A DNA stretch of 64,000 bases, taken from the NCBI GenBank assembly GCA_036520615.1, contig DATDJI010000033.1:4484-68483 (forward strand), in the 5' to 3' direction. Positions 62,953-64,000 of the stretch are shown piece after piece. How positions within the stretch are numbered: the stretch's first letter is position 1; each line of letters begins with the position of its first letter. The DNA is from CAMCXE01 sp036520615. Its GTDB lineage: Bacteria > Pseudomonadota > Gammaproteobacteria > Pseudomonadales > Cellvibrionaceae. Made by a program: the position numbers and the translations under genes. The notes below the pieces were generated by a model that was not told the origin of the DNA, did no database searches, and worked only from the letters and a program-made list of their open reading frames with translations.

Positions 62953-64000
62953 TGTACTAGCTCAGACTTAATCTGACAGTTACCGATTTTTCAACAGTGT
63001 CTGTCAGTTTACATTTGAGCTAAATTTTTCTCAGCCCAAATGTGTTTGCCATCAAGTAAAGTGGCTAAAGGTGTTCGGCCACAGCACATTTTACCCTGAT
63101 GGGTTCGCTCATTGTTGTAGTAGTTTATCCAATCATCTAAATCCTCCTGTAGATCATCCATTCCAGCGTACAGTTTTTTGCGGAAAGTGATCTGATAAAA
63201 CTCCTGCAAAATTGTTTTATGGAACCGCTCGCAGATTCCATTTGTTTGCGGTGATTGCGCTTTGGTTTTGGTATGGTCAATACCGTTAATGGCTAAATAC
63301 AGCTGATAATCGTGCTGATCCATTCGCCCACAATATTCAGTACCCAGGTCAGTTAATATGCGTAACATAGGCAGTACATGCTGCTCAAAATAAGGCAAAA
63401 CTCGGTCATTGAATAAATCCGCTGACGTGATTGGAGTGTTGCTGGTATACAACTTGGCAAACGCTACTTTGCTATAGGTATCGACAAAAGTTTGTTGATA
63501 AATGCGTCCAACACCTTTCATGTTGCCCACATAAAACGTGTCTTGGGAACCCAAATAACCAGGATGGTATGTTTCAATTTCTCCACTGACCTCATCGTCC
63601 ATCTTTTTCCGTTCGAGCGCTGCAACCTGGCTTTCACTCAGGACAATACCGTCTCTGGCCACTTTAGCTTCCAGGGCTTTTAAGCGTTTTTTAAAGCTTT
63701 CAAGGCCGTGCCTTAACCAAATAGAACGCACTCCACTGCCCGAAACAAATACGCCTTGTTTACGCAATTCATTGCTTGTTCGATGTTGTCCATGGGCCGG
63801 TTGTGCAACGGCGTAATCCAAAACGGCCTTTTCTATAGCATCATCGACGCGATTTTTAGGGTTCGGAGCCCGTCGACTTTTATTAATCAGAGCGTCAACT
63901 CCGCCCTCCTGGGCAAGCTCTTGATAGCGATAAAATGTATCCCGCGAAAAGCCCATTATCTTGCAGGCTTTCGATACATTGCCTAATTCCTCCGCCAAAT
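62953..64000 (-). mobile_element. IS481-family insertion sequence, copy 2 (runs off window)
   Basis: Begins with TGTACTAGCTCAGACTTAAT, almost identical to the left end of copy 1 at 6646. It is in the same orientation as copy 1. The right end lies outside the window. Confidence 0.9.
63009..64000 (-). CDS. IS481-family transposase (partial, uninterrupted)
   Basis: 330 codons are visible without a stop; about 29 N-terminal codons (by comparison with copy 1) lie beyond the edge. The helix-turn-helix (NVSKACKIMGFSRDTFYRYQ), first Asp region (DTFYVGNMKGVGRIYQ), second Asp (LTDLGTEYCG) and the Glu region (TNGICERFHKTILQEF) are all present. The family GTEY motif has Leu in place of the usual Arg (LTDLG versus LTDRG in copy 1), which could reduce activity. 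It reads as potentially functional. Confidence 0.9.
   Translation of the reverse strand, partial: LAEELGNVSKACKIMGFSRDTFYRYQELAQEGGVDALINKSRRAPNPKNRVDDAIEKAVLDYAVAQPAHGQHRTSNELRKQGVFVSGSGVRSIWLRHGLESFKKRLKALEAKVARDGIVLSESQVAALERKKMDDEVSGEIETYHPGYLGSQDTFYVGNMKGVGRIYQQTFVDTYSKVAFAKLYTSNTPITSADLFNDRVLPYFEQHVLPMLRILTDLGTEYCGRMDQHDYQLYLAINGIDHTKTKAQSPQTNGICERFHKTILQEFYQITFRKKLYAGMDDLQEDLDDWINYYNNERTHQGKMCCGRTPLATLLDGKHIWAEKNLAQM

Noticed and set aside
1..64000. CRISPR arrays, rRNA and tRNA genes
   Set aside because: No regularly spaced repeats of CRISPR type and no recognisable rRNA or tRNA sequence were seen on reading both strands; a dedicated tRNA scan would settle the last point.

Overview
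The window looks like a chromosomal segment from a gammaproteobacterium of the Cellvibrionaceae type (Cellvibrio, Saccharophagus, Teredinibacter relatives). The main clue is three secreted lipoproteins with long poly-serine linkers (792-2348, 26957-32578, 61112-62665), a hallmark of secreted proteins in that group. A GH51-like arabinofuranosidase, a malectin-linked esterase, a PHB depolymerase with a phasin, and a PEP-CTERM protein also fit. The assignment is inferred from protein character only; no rRNA or tRNA was recognised.

Layout. 1-4.7 kb: carbohydrate or ester degradation genes, a TerB-domain protein and a PEP-CTERM protein. 4.7-12 kb: an accessory island on the minus strand. It holds one intact toxin-immunity pair (toxin 10221-11849, candidate immunity 9700-10224, joined by an ATGA overlap), and upstream and downstream a graveyard of frameshifted or nonsense-bearing small genes, an Imm74-like gene, and a toxin C-terminus cut off by an IS481-family element whose transposase has two in-frame stops. 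12.3-17.7 kb: a three-gene operon of a CxxCH secreted protein, a CxxCH/LamG protein and a Tat-type DUF1501-like protein. 18.7-21.8 kb: PHB depolymerase plus phasin, then an AbiE-type toxin-antitoxin pair. 22.3-26.6 kb: APH-like kinase, AsmA-family protein, and a secreted ankyrin-like protein. 27-32.6 kb: a giant subtilisin-like lipoprotein with a ~300-residue serine linker.

33.2-39.3 kb is a compact envelope operon: a PD40-propeller/CxxCH lipoprotein with hydrazine-synthase-alpha-like character, an SH3/beta-barrel protein, a second beta-barrel, a TlpA-like thioredoxin, a DUF4266 lipoprotein and a DUF3570 barrel. A 29-base motif just upstream of it recurs almost perfectly 15 kb away, upstream of the PHB depolymerase.

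40.5-50.9 kb is a complete chemosensory cluster on the minus strand, in transcription order MCP, CheY, STAS, CheA, CheW, MCP, CheR, CheD, CheB, REC-EAL. The order resembles the Pseudomonas Che2 / Vibrio cluster III type and ends in a c-di-GMP phosphodiesterase, so its output may include c-di-GMP.

51.7-64 kb is a mosaic: a BrkB-family membrane protein, an unassigned two-gene unit (53166-55366), an orphan gene with two degenerate relatives, and a 2.9 kb segment flanked by direct repeats that carries an ion channel, an aldo/keto reductase remnant and an alphaproteobacterial-type glutathione reductase. The window closes with a poly-serine lipoprotein and a second copy of the IS481-family element in the same orientation as the first.

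The best candidates for undescribed biology are the toxin-immunity pair of unknown chemistry, the two CxxCH envelope operons with the motif that may link one of them to PHB degradation, and the unassigned pair at 53-55 kb.
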